From an uncultured Roseburia sp. (GTDB lineage: Bacteria; Bacillota; Clostridia; Lachnospirales; Lachnospiraceae), in the NCBI GenBank assembly GCA_900542495.1, contig UQNW01000038.1, positions 1 through 22,474 on the forward strand: a stretch of 22,474 nucleotides of DNA. The letters are read 5' to 3'. Positions 16,625 through 22,474 of this stretch are shown in pieces. A program made the position numbers and the translations under genes. A model generated the notes under the pieces. It ran no database searches. It worked only from the letters and a program-made list of their open reading frames with translations, and was not told the DNA's origin. How positions within the stretch are numbered: position 1 is the first letter of the stretch; every line of letters begins with the position of its first letter.

Positions 16625-16660
16625 AAGGCGTCAGTTCCGGAAATACCGGACTGACGCCTT
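16625..16660. terminator. Bidirectional terminator between the GNB/LNB operon and niaR
   Basis: AAGGCGTCAGTTCCGG (16625-16640) pairs with CCGGACTGACGCCTT (16646-16660), a 15-bp stem with one bulged T and loop AAATA. Two convergent operons meet here; T-richness is modest on both sides. Confidence 0.75.
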
Positions 16661-16667
16661 GATTGCA

Positions 16668-17228
16668 TTAAACGTTTATATTTGATTCTTCGCCCCAGAA
16701 GTCTACAGGTTCATAATCCTGCAGTTTGGCCAGAAAACCTTTTTCTGCGAGTTCATTTTGAATGTCATCTAAAATCTCTTCGGATTCAGCTTCAATCGTA
16801 TGGTAATGATAACCGCCGGTTACATTCTTAAGAAGGCTGGAACTTCCGGTAGAGAGTCCTTCTAAAAATTTTTTGACATCGCGTCTTGTACGGATATTCA
16901 TATCTGCCCGGACAACACCATAAACCTTATGGTAAACAAAAACATCTTTGACAACACCGCCATTATCAACGATCAGAGAGAGTTCTTCTCCAACCTGATC
17001 ATCTGTATGGATCACTTTAAATACCCGCTGGCAGGCGGATTGTTTTGGAATCATATAACCTTTGTTTGTGGAAAGGATCGTCAGGCCATTTGCACGGAGA
17101 AGAGCAATGTCCGAAACGATGATCTGCCTGCTTACATCCAGATTTTTTGCCAGAGTAACTCCAGGGACAGGCACAGCGCTGGATTTCAAAATATTTTCTA
17201 TTTTTGCTCTCCTGATCTCTCCGTTCAT
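16668..17228 (-). CDS. niaR: Transcription repressor NiaR (niacin-responsive)
   Basis: A 186-residue repressor of NAD synthesis and niacin uptake genes. The N-terminal part (about 5-65) is an HTH_11 winged helix (VPGVTLAKNLDVSRQIIVSDIALLRANG). The rest is the 3H domain, named for its three conserved histidine motifs, here IHTDDQ, VYHKVYG and GGYHYHTIEA, which bind metal and nicotinic acid. The start ATG follows AAAGGA by nine bases. It is the last gene of nadB-nadC-niaR, 15 bases after nadC, so it very probably represses its own operon and the divergent nadA through sites at 19338-19384. Confidence 0.95.
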   Translation of the reverse strand: MNGEIRRAKIENILKSSAVPVPGVTLAKNLDVSRQIIVSDIALLRANGLTILSTNKGYMIPKQSACQRVFKVIHTDDQVGEELSLIVDNGGVVKDVFVYHKVYGVVRADMNIRTRRDVKKFLEGLSTGSSSLLKNVTGGYHYHTIEAESEEILDDIQNELAEKGFLAKLQDYEPVDFWGEESNINV

Positions 17229-17243
17229 CTGTCAAAGTCCTTT

Positions 17244-18098
17244 CTAAACTGCATGTAAATTTTTGAGTGAAATGTCCATAATTGGAGCTGAGTGTGTCAG
17301 TGCACCGCTTGATACATAATCAACACCAAAATTCTTAATTCTTTCAATGTTTTCTTTTGTAACATTTCCGGAAATTTCTATTTCGGCTCTGCCGGTAATA
17401 TAATCGATGGATTTTTTCAAAAGATCATTATCCATGTTGTCCAACATGATAATATCAGCACCTGCTTCCACAGCATCCTGTACCATTTCAAAAGTTTCAA
17501 CTTCAACTTCGATTTTTCTTACAAAAGGTGCATATGCCTTAGCCATTTTGACAGCTTCTTTTACACCACCTGCGGCACCGATATGGTTATCCTTGAGAAG
17601 AACACCATCTGAAAGGTTGTATCTGTGGTTATTTCCGCCACCGACTCTCACGGCATATTTTTCAAAAATACGATTGTTAGGTGTGGTTTTTCTTGTGTCT
17701 AAAAGCTTGATCCCGGTTCCTTCAAGGAGCTTTGCCACCTGACTTGTATAGGTTGCGATTCCGCTCATTCTCTGAAGGTAGTTAAGAGCAGTTCTCTCTC
17801 CGCAGAGAAGCACACGGATATCGCCATGAACCTTGGCCATGAGTTCACCGGCTTTTACATGATCACCGTCTTTTACAAAAAATTCTACGGTTGTATTGGA
17901 ATCGAGTAAAGTAAAGGTTCTTTCAAAAACCTGAAGACCACAGATAATGCCATCTTCTTTACAGATCAAGTCTACCTCGCCCTGCTGTGGGTGTGGCATG
18001 ACACTGTTTGTGGAAACGTCCTCACTTGTGATATCTTCTTTTAAAGCACTTAATATAAATGGGTCTACATTTACCCCTAATGTTACCTGATCGTACAT
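17244..18098 (-). CDS. nadC: Nicotinate-nucleotide pyrophosphorylase (quinolinate phosphoribosyltransferase)
   Basis: A 284-residue type II phosphoribosyltransferase that converts quinolinate and PRPP to nicotinate mononucleotide, CO2 and pyrophosphate, the third step of NAD synthesis from aspartate. Conserved signs are the N-terminal ALKEDITSEDVSTN, ERTALNYLQRMSGIAT, LDTRKTTPNNR, RVGGGNNHRYNLSDGVLLKDNHIG and IMLDNMDN. I chose the start at 18098, directly after the nadB stop codon (TAA, one base, ATG), where the end of nadB supplies AAAGGAG; a start 17 codons upstream would overlap nadB. The arrangement implies translational coupling with nadB. Confidence 0.96.
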   Translation of the reverse strand: MYDQVTLGVNVDPFILSALKEDITSEDVSTNSVMPHPQQGEVDLICKEDGIICGLQVFERTFTLLDSNTTVEFFVKDGDHVKAGELMAKVHGDIRVLLCGERTALNYLQRMSGIATYTSQVAKLLEGTGIKLLDTRKTTPNNRIFEKYAVRVGGGNNHRYNLSDGVLLKDNHIGAAGGVKEAVKMAKAYAPFVRKIEVEVETFEMVQDAVEAGADIIMLDNMDNDLLKKSIDYITGRAEIEISGNVTKENIERIKNFGVDYVSSGALTHSAPIMDISLKNLHAV

Positions 18099-18099
18099 A

Positions 18100-19266
18100 T
18101 TATCTCCTTTCGCCAGCAATTTCTTTTGCTGCTCTTTTTGCAAATACAAGACTCTCTAAAAGGGAGTTACTTGCAAGTCTGTTTTTACCATGGACTCCAT
18201 TGCATGCGGTTTCACCGACTGCGTAGAGATGATCCATAGAAGTTTTACTGTTATGGTTTACCTTGATTCCGCCCATAAAATAATGCTGGGATGGAACGAT
18301 AGGAATACATTCATGGAACACATCATAGCCGGCCTGGCTGCAATGTTCAATAATATTTGGAAAATGATTTATCAATTCGTCATGCGGGATGGTTCTCAAA
18401 TCTTCCCACACAAAATCAGTACCGTCTTTCTCCATCTGTTTGTAAATTTCCTGTGTAAGCAGATCCCTTGGAAGCAGTTCATCTACAAAACGGTTCATAT
18501 TCTTATCATAAAGTCTGGCACCTTCACCTCTTACAGATTCAGAAATAAGAAAGCTTCTTTCTTCTTCATTGTCAGAGTAAAGAGTAGTAGGATGGATCTG
18601 GACATAATCCAGATTTTTCAGTTCAATATTATGACGTCTGGCAATCTCCACGCCGTCACCGGTCAGGTGTTTGAAATTAGTGGAATGCTTGTATGTTCCA
18701 CCAATACCGCCGGTTGCAAGTATTACATAGTCAGCCTCGACCGGTTCTTCCCTGCCATCAGGCCACCTGATAATTCCACCATAACACTTGCTGCCATCGC
18801 AAAGGATATCTAAGAGAGTCGTATATTCATACATTCTTACATTCTTTAATTTTTTGACGGCATCTAAAAGGTGGCTTGTGATCTCTTTTCCAGTGATATC
18901 TTCATGGAAAAGTATTCTGTGATGAGCATGTGCACCTTCTCTTGTATAGACAAAATCACCATTTTCGTCCCGGGTAAAAGAGACACCGTATTTTACCAAA
19001 TCTTTCACTACATCAGGGGAAGACTTGATCATGATCTCGACAGACTTCTGGTCATTCTCATAATGTCCGGCTTTTAATGTGTCCTCGAAAAAGCTGTTAT
19101 AATCAGACGGATCTTTTAACGTACACATGCCTCCCTGAGCCAAAAAGGAATCACTGCTTTCAAAATCAGACTTCGTGATCAGCATAATATCTAATTCATC
19201 AGGAAGATTTAAGACTGCATATAATCCGGAACAGCCACTTCCAACTATAAGTATATCTGTTTTCAT
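18100..19266 (-). CDS. nadB: L-aspartate oxidase, short form
   Basis: A 388-residue FAD enzyme that oxidises L-aspartate to iminoaspartate, the substrate of NadA. It has the FAD site ILIVGSGCSGLYA (from residue 5), SFLAQGGMC, HHRILFHEDITGKEI, QIHPTTLY, RGEGARLYD with the active-site region FVDELLPRDLLTQEI, PSQHYFMGGI, and the second FAD motif GETACNGVHGKNRLASNSLLESL. The protein ends about 17 residues after that motif, so the C-terminal helical domain of the 540-residue E. coli enzyme is absent. No frameshift is visible and nadC starts one base after the stop, so this is a natural short form rather than a broken gene. It starts eight bases after AGGA. Confidence 0.95.
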   Translation of the reverse strand: MKTDILIVGSGCSGLYAVLNLPDELDIMLITKSDFESSDSFLAQGGMCTLKDPSDYNSFFEDTLKAGHYENDQKSVEIMIKSSPDVVKDLVKYGVSFTRDENGDFVYTREGAHAHHRILFHEDITGKEITSHLLDAVKKLKNVRMYEYTTLLDILCDGSKCYGGIIRWPDGREEPVEADYVILATGGIGGTYKHSTNFKHLTGDGVEIARRHNIELKNLDYVQIHPTTLYSDNEEERSFLISESVRGEGARLYDKNMNRFVDELLPRDLLTQEIYKQMEKDGTDFVWEDLRTIPHDELINHFPNIIEHCSQAGYDVFHECIPIVPSQHYFMGGIKVNHNSKTSMDHLYAVGETACNGVHGKNRLASNSLLESLVFAKRAAKEIAGERR

Positions 19267-19322
19267 ATTCTTTTCCTATTCTTTTATGTTAATAAAATAG
19301 TGTTTTTTTACAGATTGCTCCA

Positions 19323-19351
19323 AGTATAACACTTAATTTTACAACTGACAA
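19323..19351 (-). promoter_or_regulatory. nadB-nadC-niaR promoter
   Basis: Read on the minus strand, TTGTCA (19346-19351) and TATACT (19323-19328) are 17 bases apart, a near-perfect promoter ending about 55 bases before the nadB start. Confidence 0.85.
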
Positions 19352-19384
19352 GACACCTGTAAATTTTTTTGTGTTGACAGTGTA
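19338..19384. promoter_or_regulatory. Candidate NiaR operators in the nadA/nadB intergenic region
   Basis: An imperfect dyad TTTACA (19338-19343) ... TGTAAA (19358-19363) contains TGACAAGACACCTGT and covers the nadB -35 box. A related TTGACAGTGTA (19374-19384) covers the nadA -35 box. Repeated TGACA/TGT elements fit the NiaR family's GACA...TGTC style sites. Exact operator ends are inferred. Confidence 0.6.
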
Positions 19385-19402
19385 TATTTCAAATCGTATA
19401 CT
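19374..19402 (+). promoter_or_regulatory. nadA promoter
   Basis: TTGACA (19374-19379) and TATACT (19397-19402) with a 17-base spacer, almost perfect consensus. Transcription should start near 19409, leaving a leader of about 128 bases before the nadA start codon. Confidence 0.88.
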
Positions 19403-19432
19403 TTTACTAAAGTGAGCAAAAGGCAGTGAGAT

Positions 19433-19501
19433 CCGGTATTGATACTGTCGTTTGGAAAACAAATTAAAAATGAGATCACATTAAGACAGAACGAATACCG
19501 G
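19433..19501 (+). ncRNA. Structured nadA leader, possible cis-regulatory RNA
   Basis: CCGGTATT (19433-19440) pairs perfectly with AATACCGG (19494-19501). Inside lies a symmetric 4x4 internal loop (GATA / AACG), then CTGTC (19445-19449) pairing with GACAG (19485-19489). The enclosed 35 bases can form two short hairpins (TTTG-GAAAA-CAAA and AATG-AGATCA-CATT), giving a three-way junction. The structure ends 35 bases before the nadA start, and a later CTTTCT could pair with the AGAGGG ribosome binding site. It matches no riboswitch class I can name. Folding is seen; regulation is inferred. Confidence 0.4.
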
Positions 19502-19536
19502 AAGAAGAAAGCCTTTCTGTGATAAAAGAGGGAAAG

Positions 19537-20451
19537 ATGACGACAAGAGAAATTCAGGACGAGATCCTTAGATTAAAAAAAGAAAAAGAAGTATGTATTC
19601 TGGCACATGCCTATCAAAACCATGAGATATTAGAAGTTGCGGATTATATGGGAGATTCCTTTGCATTGAGCCAGCAGGCTGCCAAAACACAGGAACAGAC
19701 GATCCTTATGTGCGGAGTCCGTTTTATGGCAGAAACCGTGAAGGTTCTCTCACCAGACAAGAAAGTACTTCTTTCCAGCAGTGAAGCAGGATGTCCTATG
19801 GCAGAACAGCTTTCAGTGGAAGAATTGAAAGAATTAAAAAAACAGTATCCGGATTATACAGTAGTAGCTTATATTAATACAACTTCTGAATTGAAAACAT
19901 TATGTGATGTATGTGTTACATCTGCATCAGCAGTATCTATTGTTAAGAAACTGGAGAACGACAAGATTCTTTTTATTCCGGACTGTAACCTCGGGGCATG
20001 GGTAGCAGAACAGATTCCTGAGAAAACGTTTCAATTTATCAAGGGCGGATGTCCGACGCATCTTAGAATGGGCAAATCAGATGTGGCAAAAGCAAAGAAA
20101 GCTCATCCAAATGCGAAGCTCCTTGTCCATCCGGAGTGTGCCGCTGTAGTAACCAGAAATGCAGACTACATAGGAAGCACAACTGGAATTATGTCCTATG
20201 CGAAGAAGAGTACAGATAAGGAATTTATCATTGGAACAGAAAACAGCATAGTTTCCCATTTACAGTATGAGTGTCCGGATAAGCTGTTTTATCCACTTTC
20301 CAAGGATTGTGTATGCCACAATATGAAACTTACAACTTTAGTAGATGTATATAATTGTCTGAAAGGCCTTGCAGGTGAAGAAATTATTTTACCTGAGGAA
20401 GTAAGTAAGGGAGCAAAACGCTGTATTGACAGAATGCTCGAATTAAATTAA
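19537..20451 (+). CDS. nadA: Quinolinate synthase
   Basis: A 304-residue iron-sulfur enzyme that condenses iminoaspartate (from NadB) with dihydroxyacetone phosphate to quinolinate. The three cysteines that normally hold the 4Fe-4S cluster are present at family spacing: C86 (SSEAGCPM), C172 (KGGCPTH) and C258 (KDCVC; C260 is adjacent). Other conserved segments are AHAYQNHEI, VADYMGDSFAL, CGVRFMAETVK, PDCNLGAW and HPECAAVV. I chose ATG 19537, four bases after AGAGGG, over the in-frame GTG at 19519, which lacks a ribosome binding site. It is divergent from nadB and shares the NiaR-type control region. Confidence 0.96.
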   Translation: MTTREIQDEILRLKKEKEVCILAHAYQNHEILEVADYMGDSFALSQQAAKTQEQTILMCGVRFMAETVKVLSPDKKVLLSSSEAGCPMAEQLSVEELKELKKQYPDYTVVAYINTTSELKTLCDVCVTSASAVSIVKKLENDKILFIPDCNLGAWVAEQIPEKTFQFIKGGCPTHLRMGKSDVAKAKKAHPNAKLLVHPECAAVVTRNADYIGSTTGIMSYAKKSTDKEFIIGTENSIVSHLQYECPDKLFYPLSKDCVCHNMKLTTLVDVYNCLKGLAGEEIILPEEVSKGAKRCIDRMLELN

Positions 20452-20506
20452 TACAGGCGGTCGTAGATGTATATTCTCCGACCAGTGAATAAGAGGTATA
20501 TACAGG

Positions 20507-20956
20507 ATGAAATATCATACAGAAAATGAATTAAGTAATTTCAGATTTGAAGGTTCATATATTGCAGAAACCTGTGCAGTCAATGGGATCTTTGAAATGA
20601 TATTGGACAATGTGACAATTTTACCACAAAATTCATGCAATCGTGATATCCGCGAAATGCGTGCAAATGGATTAAAGCTTAAAATCAGGGAACCTTTGAT
20701 CGAGGCTTTGATCGAAGAAGGTTATAAGGTTTATGACGCAAATGGTAACCTCAGAGAAAAGAAAGAGGATATACTGATCGCGGCAGAAGACCAGGCAGCA
20801 AAATTAAAAGAACTGGAAGGCTGTGAAATCTATTCTATTGAGCAGGAGAAAGGTGTCTATACGGTATCCATCGATACAGAAGACCATACTTTCATGATCA
20901 AAGTAAGCGGAAGCACAGATGCCGAAGAATGGGACCGGTTTCTGAGTAAAGATTAA
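20507..20956 (+). CDS. Unrecognised soluble protein downstream of nadA
   Basis: A 149-residue protein of no family I can name. It has no signal peptide or membrane segment. The N-terminal half is mixed, with two cysteines (C21, C43) and a RDIREMRANGLKLKIREPLIEALIEEGYKVYD segment that suggests a small alpha/beta fold; a charged helix follows (about 75-100), then beta strands at the C-terminus (VYTVSIDTEDHTFMIKVSG). The start lies ten bases after AGAGG. It follows nadA by 55 bases with no terminator between, so it may be co-transcribed with nadA, and a terminator follows it. Base composition matches the core genes, not the island after it. Confidence 0.75.
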   Translation: MKYHTENELSNFRFEGSYIAETCAVNGIFEMILDNVTILPQNSCNRDIREMRANGLKLKIREPLIEALIEEGYKVYDANGNLREKKEDILIAAEDQAAKLKELEGCEIYSIEQEKGVYTVSIDTEDHTFMIKVSGSTDAEEWDRFLSKD

Positions 20957-21005
20957 AGGAGCAGGGATTCCTGGATTAAGAAAGTTTTGCAGAACAACTA
21001 GCACT

Positions 21006-21042
21006 AAGCACTGACTATAACGGTCGGTGCTTCTTTTCTATT
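21006..21042 (+). terminator. Intrinsic terminator after the 20507-20956 gene
   Basis: AAGCACTGAC (21006-21015) pairs with GTCGGTGCTT (21023-21032), ten bp with one G-U, loop TATAACG, followed by CTTTTCTATTTT. It closes the nadA transcript. Confidence 0.85.
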
Positions 21043-21088
21043 TTACAGAAGATATCAAAAATTACAGGTATTCAACCTAACGAAATCT

Positions 21089-21220
21089 TGATATAATAAG
21101 TACAAGAGAGCCAACATGCTTGCATGATTGGCGAACGGCGAATTGGATCATGATATAATAAAGACTGCCGAGCGCAGCGAGTGTAGATAACGATCATGAA
21201 GCTTTGCTTCATGATATAAT
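21089..21220. repeat. Degenerate tandem repeat with TGATATAAT every 61-62 bp
   Basis: TGATATAAT occurs at 21089, 21151 and 21212, spaced 62 and 61 bases. Each of the two complete units also has a hairpin (GCCAACATGC/GCATGATTGGC near 21110-21132; ATCATGAAGC-TTT-GCTTCATGAT at 21193-21215), a GCG..GCGA core and a GATCATGA near its end. The units are only partly alike. The 450 bases from 20957 to 21407 hold no gene I can support apart from these repeats, the terminator before them and a small AAGGGG-TATTT-CCCCTT hairpin at 21290-21306. Confidence 0.55.
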
Positions 21221-21407
21221 CAAAATATATTTGAAAGAAATTGAAAAAGGATAATACACCGGATACGACATAAATCTCTTAGCAAAGTTAAGGGGTATTT
21301 CCCCTTGCGGTACAGGTGTCTATCCCCGAAGTTTGTTGTGACTGAATACCTCAGATACAAAAATATGCGGAAGAAAGCGTGAAATCGGAAGTTGTGGAGG
21401 TCGAAGT

Positions 21408-21800
21408 ATGGGATTATTTGATAAATTAAAACCGAATAAAAACAACAAAGATTTCTTTGAATGGTTAGATTTGATCTTAAAGAATGAATTGAATAGTGAA
21501 ATAAAAGCGATTAACTTTAATTTATATGAAGATACAGATAATAAATGGTCTATTGAATTAGTCGGCACATTTTCATTCGATAGGGATAATGACGATTGGG
21601 CTTGTGATGAAGTATTTGCTACAAGAGATAATCCTTTTATGATAGAGCGTGAAAGTGATTGGAAATCAATGGAAACATTTTTTATTGGTTTATTGAATGA
21701 ATACCTTTCTTTTGGGAAATATGCTGGAAGTTTAAAAAAATATCAAGCAATAGGTATTGGATTTGTTGATGGAGATTTACATATTTTATATGAAAGATAA
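21408..21800 (+). CDS. Small acidic protein, possibly a toxin-immunity protein
   Basis: A 130-residue soluble, acidic protein that I cannot place in a named family. It starts with MGLFDKLKP and a lysine-rich stretch, then a helix (FFEWLDLILKNEL), strands (WSIELVGTFSFD), the segment DDWACDEVFATRDNPF, a second helix (WKSMETFFIGLLNEYLS) and a final IGIGFVDGDLHILYER. Size, acidity, aromatic content, lone position and AT-rich base use are typical of polymorphic-toxin immunity proteins. The ATG lies seven bases after TGGAGG. Another such gene follows after 47 bases. No toxin gene is seen in the window, so the immunity role is an inference. Confidence 0.7.
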   Translation: MGLFDKLKPNKNNKDFFEWLDLILKNELNSEIKAINFNLYEDTDNKWSIELVGTFSFDRDNDDWACDEVFATRDNPFMIERESDWKSMETFFIGLLNEYLSFGKYAGSLKKYQAIGIGFVDGDLHILYER

Positions 21801-21847
21801 TGTCTGCTTGTTAGCAATAAAAATCGGTATTTTGGAGATGCGTTTAA

Positions 21848-22366
21848 ATGATTTCTAGAGCAGAATATATTCAACAACCATATTCAGGGGAATATATTGA
21901 AAAAATTTATGATATAAAAAGTCCATGGAATTCAACTGATTGGACATGGATAAAATTTACCGAAGAAGATGATATTTGGTGTGGTGAATTTAGAGGTAAA
22001 TATAGAGGGGTATCTTGTTCTACAACATTAGGAATTATTGTTGTTTTGACTTCTGATTATATGTATGTGCTAGATATTCATGGTGGTGAAATTATGGAAT
22101 ATTATTCACAACCAGAATATGTAGATATAACAGTCACACCATTTGGAAAAATTTTAGTTACAGACGGCTATGGCATTGAGATGTTTGCAAATACTAAGAT
22201 TAGCGATATGGAAAACATAGTTCTTCCCATTAATGCTGATAATTTGAAATTTGTTGAATGGAGAGAGAATATTTTAAAAATCAGTTGTTTTGAATTTTTG
22301 ACATGGGGAAAAGAAATAGAACTATATTTGAATTTTGAAACTATGGAATGGTTGATAAACAAATAG
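21848..22366 (+). CDS. Beta-rich small protein, possibly a second immunity-like protein
   Basis: A 172-residue soluble protein without signal peptide, rich in Trp, Tyr, Asp and Glu, and predicted to be mostly beta strand (for example GIIVVLTSDYMYVLDIHGGEI and FGKILVTDGYGIEMF, which look like two related blades). I do not recognise the family. It lies 47 bases after the previous small gene in the same orientation and shares its AT-rich, lysine/isoleucine-heavy codon use, unlike the NAD and GNB genes. The ribosome binding site is weak (TGGAGA, 11 bases before the ATG). Immunity or other accessory function is inferred from setting only. Confidence 0.65.
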   Translation: MISRAEYIQQPYSGEYIEKIYDIKSPWNSTDWTWIKFTEEDDIWCGEFRGKYRGVSCSTTLGIIVVLTSDYMYVLDIHGGEIMEYYSQPEYVDITVTPFGKILVTDGYGIEMFANTKISDMENIVLPINADNLKFVEWRENILKISCFEFLTWGKEIELYLNFETMEWLINK

Positions 22367-22402
22367 TGCATGAAATTCAAGTTTGATAAGGAGGGACTTT
22401 AC

Positions 22403-22429
22403 ATGAAAAAGAGTATATCATGGTGCTAG
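22403..22429 (+). pseudogene. Eight-codon remnant behind a strong ribosome binding site
   Basis: AAGGAGGG stands seven bases before an ATG that opens MKKSISWC and then stops at TAG (22427-22429). The strong site and a typical MKKS start suggest the beginning of a gene that has been cut short by mutation or rearrangement; a true short peptide is possible. The window ends 45 bases later, so what follows cannot be judged. Confidence 0.35.
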
Positions 22430-22474
22430 AATATAAATAGTACAAGCCAAAATGAGAAATTCCAAATACACATA

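Noticed and set aside
17244..18149. Longer nadC with a start at 18149
   Set aside because: It would overlap nadB by 50 bases and add 17 residues not part of the family; ATG 18098 has a strong ribosome binding site in the nadB stop region.
18190..18813. 207-codon plus-strand frame inside nadB
   Set aside because: nadB on the other strand is certain; this frame has no family features and no start signal.
21089..21220. Possible small CRISPR array
   Set aside because: Only a 9-base core is repeated and the rest of each unit is partly similar rather than unique; there are no cas genes.

Overview
The window looks like the chromosome of a gut Lachnospiraceae bacterium (Roseburia / Eubacterium / Agathobacter type). 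This is judged from gene content and protein style: a clostridial nadB-nadC-niaR / nadA layout, a feoA-feoA-feoB-Cys-rich-protein operon, a GH112 phosphorylase locus, moderate AT richness, strong AGGAGG-type ribosome binding sites and U-rich intrinsic terminators. The genus is not fixed by the sequence. No tRNA, rRNA, CRISPR array, integrase or transposase was seen.

Layout. (1) 177-3776: a four-helix small membrane protein, then a 1000-residue GH3 glycosidase that is circularly permuted and carries a membrane helix at each end. (2) 3977-7646: a ferrous iron uptake operon (two feoA, feoB, a 43-residue Cys-rich membrane protein, and a Fur-family regulator with an unusual metal-binding region), read from one strong promoter overlapped by CTAAC/GTTAG repeats. 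(3) 7781-16588: a galacto-N-biose / lacto-N-biose utilisation locus. A divergent AraC regulator faces a sugar-binding lipoprotein, two permeases, a small membrane protein, a GH112 phosphorylase, and a fused nucleotidyltransferase / N-acetylhexosamine 1-kinase. The logical flow is: import Gal-beta-1,3-HexNAc, phosphorolyse it to Gal-1-P plus HexNAc, phosphorylate HexNAc at C1, and convert a sugar-1-phosphate to a nucleotide sugar. No ATPase, galT or galE is present here. (4) 16668-20451: de novo NAD synthesis, with nadB-nadC-niaR on the minus strand and nadA divergent on the plus strand. The two promoters are back to back, with probable NiaR operator sequence over their -35 boxes and a foldable leader before nadA. 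(5) 20507-20956: an unrecognised conserved-looking protein.

(6) 21050-22474: a more AT-rich accessory end. It holds a roughly 61-bp-period degenerate repeat, then two small acidic proteins that look like polymorphic-toxin immunity proteins without a toxin in view, and a strong ribosome binding site followed by only eight codons, which suggests gene decay.

The items most worth a second look are the fused HexNAc kinase/nucleotidyltransferase, the structured nadA leader, the metal-site-poor Fur-like protein, and the repeat plus immunity-like island at the right edge. Most of the window is otherwise recognisable metabolism. I did not find a clearly new defence or mobile system.
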